A DNA stretch of 64,000 bases from positions 1 to 64,000 of the forward strand of contig NZ_JARKNA010000005.1 in NCBI RefSeq assembly GCF_029360765.1, given 5' to 3'. The DNA comes from Terrimonas pollutisoli (GTDB lineage: Bacteria; Bacteroidota; Bacteroidia; Chitinophagales; Chitinophagaceae). The notes under the pieces were generated by a model. The model saw nothing but the letters and a program-made list of their open reading frames with translations, did not search any database and was not told the origin of the DNA. This document shows positions 62,934-64,000 of this stretch, piece by piece. The stretch's first letter is position 1, and the number at the start of each line of letters is the position of its first letter. Position numbers and translations under genes: made by a program.

Positions 62934-64000
62934 ATGAAACGATTTATAAATAACTGGTTGCGGTTCATCATCCTGTTAAGCGTAACCGTACTGCTTTTCA
63001 CAGCCTGCAATAAAGATTTGCCAGAGGCAACACCGATTACGCCTACGCCACCGAGTGGCTCTTCTATTGCTGAAACCATATCTGGCGATGCAAACTTTAG
63101 TTTGCTGAAGTTTGCGATCAACCGGGCAGGATTAAATAATCTTTTAGCCGATAAATCTGCAATATTTACTTTTTTTGCCCCAGACAACGCGGCTTTTCAA
63201 TTATCTGGATTTGCCGATACTAATGCGATTAAGTTTTTGCCAGCGGCTCAATGGAACGCTATTATCAACTATAACCTGGTCGGCGGACAGAAGTATACTG
63301 CCGCATCCATTACACCGGCGAATCCCAGCCAAAATCTTTACCTGCAAAGTGCACTTGTAATACAACCACCTTCGGCTACCTTACCACCCGGATTGAGAAT
63401 GCCACTATTTCCCGGAAAAATTGCGATCGGGCTTGTAGTGAACAATATTCCAGTTACGCAGGCAGACATTGCTGTTGCGAATGGCATTATTCATAAAACA
63501 TTGGCGATAGTCGCTCCGCCGACCAGGGTATTAGCGGATACCATATACAGGGTTGCAGACCTGACATACTACAAAGCAGCTATAGCAAGAGCTGATAGCG
63601 GGTCCACAGGTTTATCCAGGTTTGACTCTCTACTAAAGTACCCGGTAGTCAATATGACGGTGCTGGTTCCTAATGATGACGCTTTCAGGACTCTGATATA
63701 TGGATTAGTGTATGGGAAGGTGTTGGCGGCAACGAGTGATCCTGTCACAGCCAATGCAATGGCTACCGACGCTGTGGCGGCAGGCCCAGCTTTTCTAAGT
63801 ACAAACAATATCACTACCGCTGACATCAGGGCAATATTAGCTTACCATTTTCTTGCGGCCCCTAATTCCAAAGGAGCATATGAACCTAAGTACAGAGCTT
63901 TTTCCATCAACTTCAGTTCGACACCTACCGCTTTCAAAACTTTAATAAACGGATCGGTAGCAGTCCATCCCGGAGTAGTGGCCCAATCAACGTTTACCGG
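62934..64000 (+). CDS. FAS1 (fasciclin)-domain lipoprotein, partial at right edge
   Basis: The frame starts at the ATG at 62934 and is open to the window edge (356 codons). A lipoprotein signal (about 8-25, LRFIILLSVTVLLFTAC) ends in TACNKD with the lipid-attached Cys. Two fasciclin-type domains are visible: SIAETISGDANFSLLKFAIN, then IFTFFAPDNAAFQLSGFAD and VANGIIHKTLAIVAPP; and later SRFDSLLKYPVVNMTVLVPN followed by DDAFRTLIYG and DIRAILAYHFLAAP. FAS1 domains bind surface partners. It lies 38 bp after the TonB receptor gene, so it may be the surface partner of that receptor. The C-terminus is outside the window. Confidence 0.88.
   Translation, partial: MKRFINNWLRFIILLSVTVLLFTACNKDLPEATPITPTPPSGSSIAETISGDANFSLLKFAINRAGLNNLLADKSAIFTFFAPDNAAFQLSGFADTNAIKFLPAAQWNAIINYNLVGGQKYTAASITPANPSQNLYLQSALVIQPPSATLPPGLRMPLFPGKIAIGLVVNNIPVTQADIAVANGIIHKTLAIVAPPTRVLADTIYRVADLTYYKAAIARADSGSTGLSRFDSLLKYPVVNMTVLVPNDDAFRTLIYGLVYGKVLAATSDPVTANAMATDAVAAGPAFLSTNNITTADIRAILAYHFLAAPNSKGAYEPKYRAFSINFSSTPTAFKTLINGSVAVHPGVVAQSTFT

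Overview
The window looks like chromosomal DNA of a Bacteroidota bacterium, most likely Chitinophagaceae or a close relative. This is inferred from TAnnTTTG-type -7 promoter boxes, a TonB-dependent receptor with a carboxypeptidase-like N-domain, a SusC-less FAS1 lipoprotein, a three-subunit succinate dehydrogenase with one cytochrome b, a PafA-type phosphatase, a fused ThrA and many dispersed palindromes of the kind common in this phylum. No species can be named from sequence alone.

Bases 1-17,100 are an accessory island. It holds two damaged tyrosine-recombinase genes on the minus strand. Each faces away from a conserved ~77-bp element that ends in GTTAGCGGTAATG and is followed by a plus-strand gene. 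The downstream genes end in CGCTAAC or GCTAAC motifs, some inside attC-like hairpins. The arrangement is that of an integron: recombinase, attI-like site, then gene cassettes. The island is packed with small ligand-binding or stress genes: seven SRPBCC/AHSA1 proteins, three VOC proteins plus a PhnB-type fragment, DHFR-like reductase, DUF1801, YdeI, DUF4256, SnoaL, DoxX-like, a GlxA-type AraC regulator and two ArsR regulators. The ArsR genes carry matching operators built around their -7 boxes. Tandem duplications and decayed copies are frequent: SnoaL and SRPBCC fragments, a DHFR fragment between 50-bp repeats, and a frameshifted PhnB tail.

Bases 17,100-35,000 return to ordinary chromosome, mostly minus strand: a Ca2+-type P-ATPase, acyl-CoA-binding protein, PafA-like phosphatase, MFS transporter, a three-gene operon (class IV aminotransferase, DmpA-type P1 peptidase, GH78 rhamnosidase), class II aldolase, a kinase-like unknown, a BtuF-like binding protein and a cystathionine beta-synthase/cysteine synthase with CBS domains.

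Bases 35,000-48,700 hold a RelE-like toxin-antitoxin pair; an ECF sigma/anti-sigma operon divergent from a membrane protein, with three matching ECF promoters; a CtpA-type protease; a sugar kinase with MurQ (cell-wall sugar recycling); and the thrABC operon behind a Thr/Ile-rich leader peptide and terminator (attenuator). An IS1634-family element with a perfect 117-bp target duplication sits just after thrC.

Bases 48,700-64,000 hold sdhCAB with a repeat-bearing 293-bp gap between sdhC and sdhA, an S9 oligopeptidase, two outer-membrane proteins, purC, a TonB-dependent receptor and a FAS1-domain lipoprotein that runs off the right edge. No rRNA, tRNA or CRISPR array was seen.
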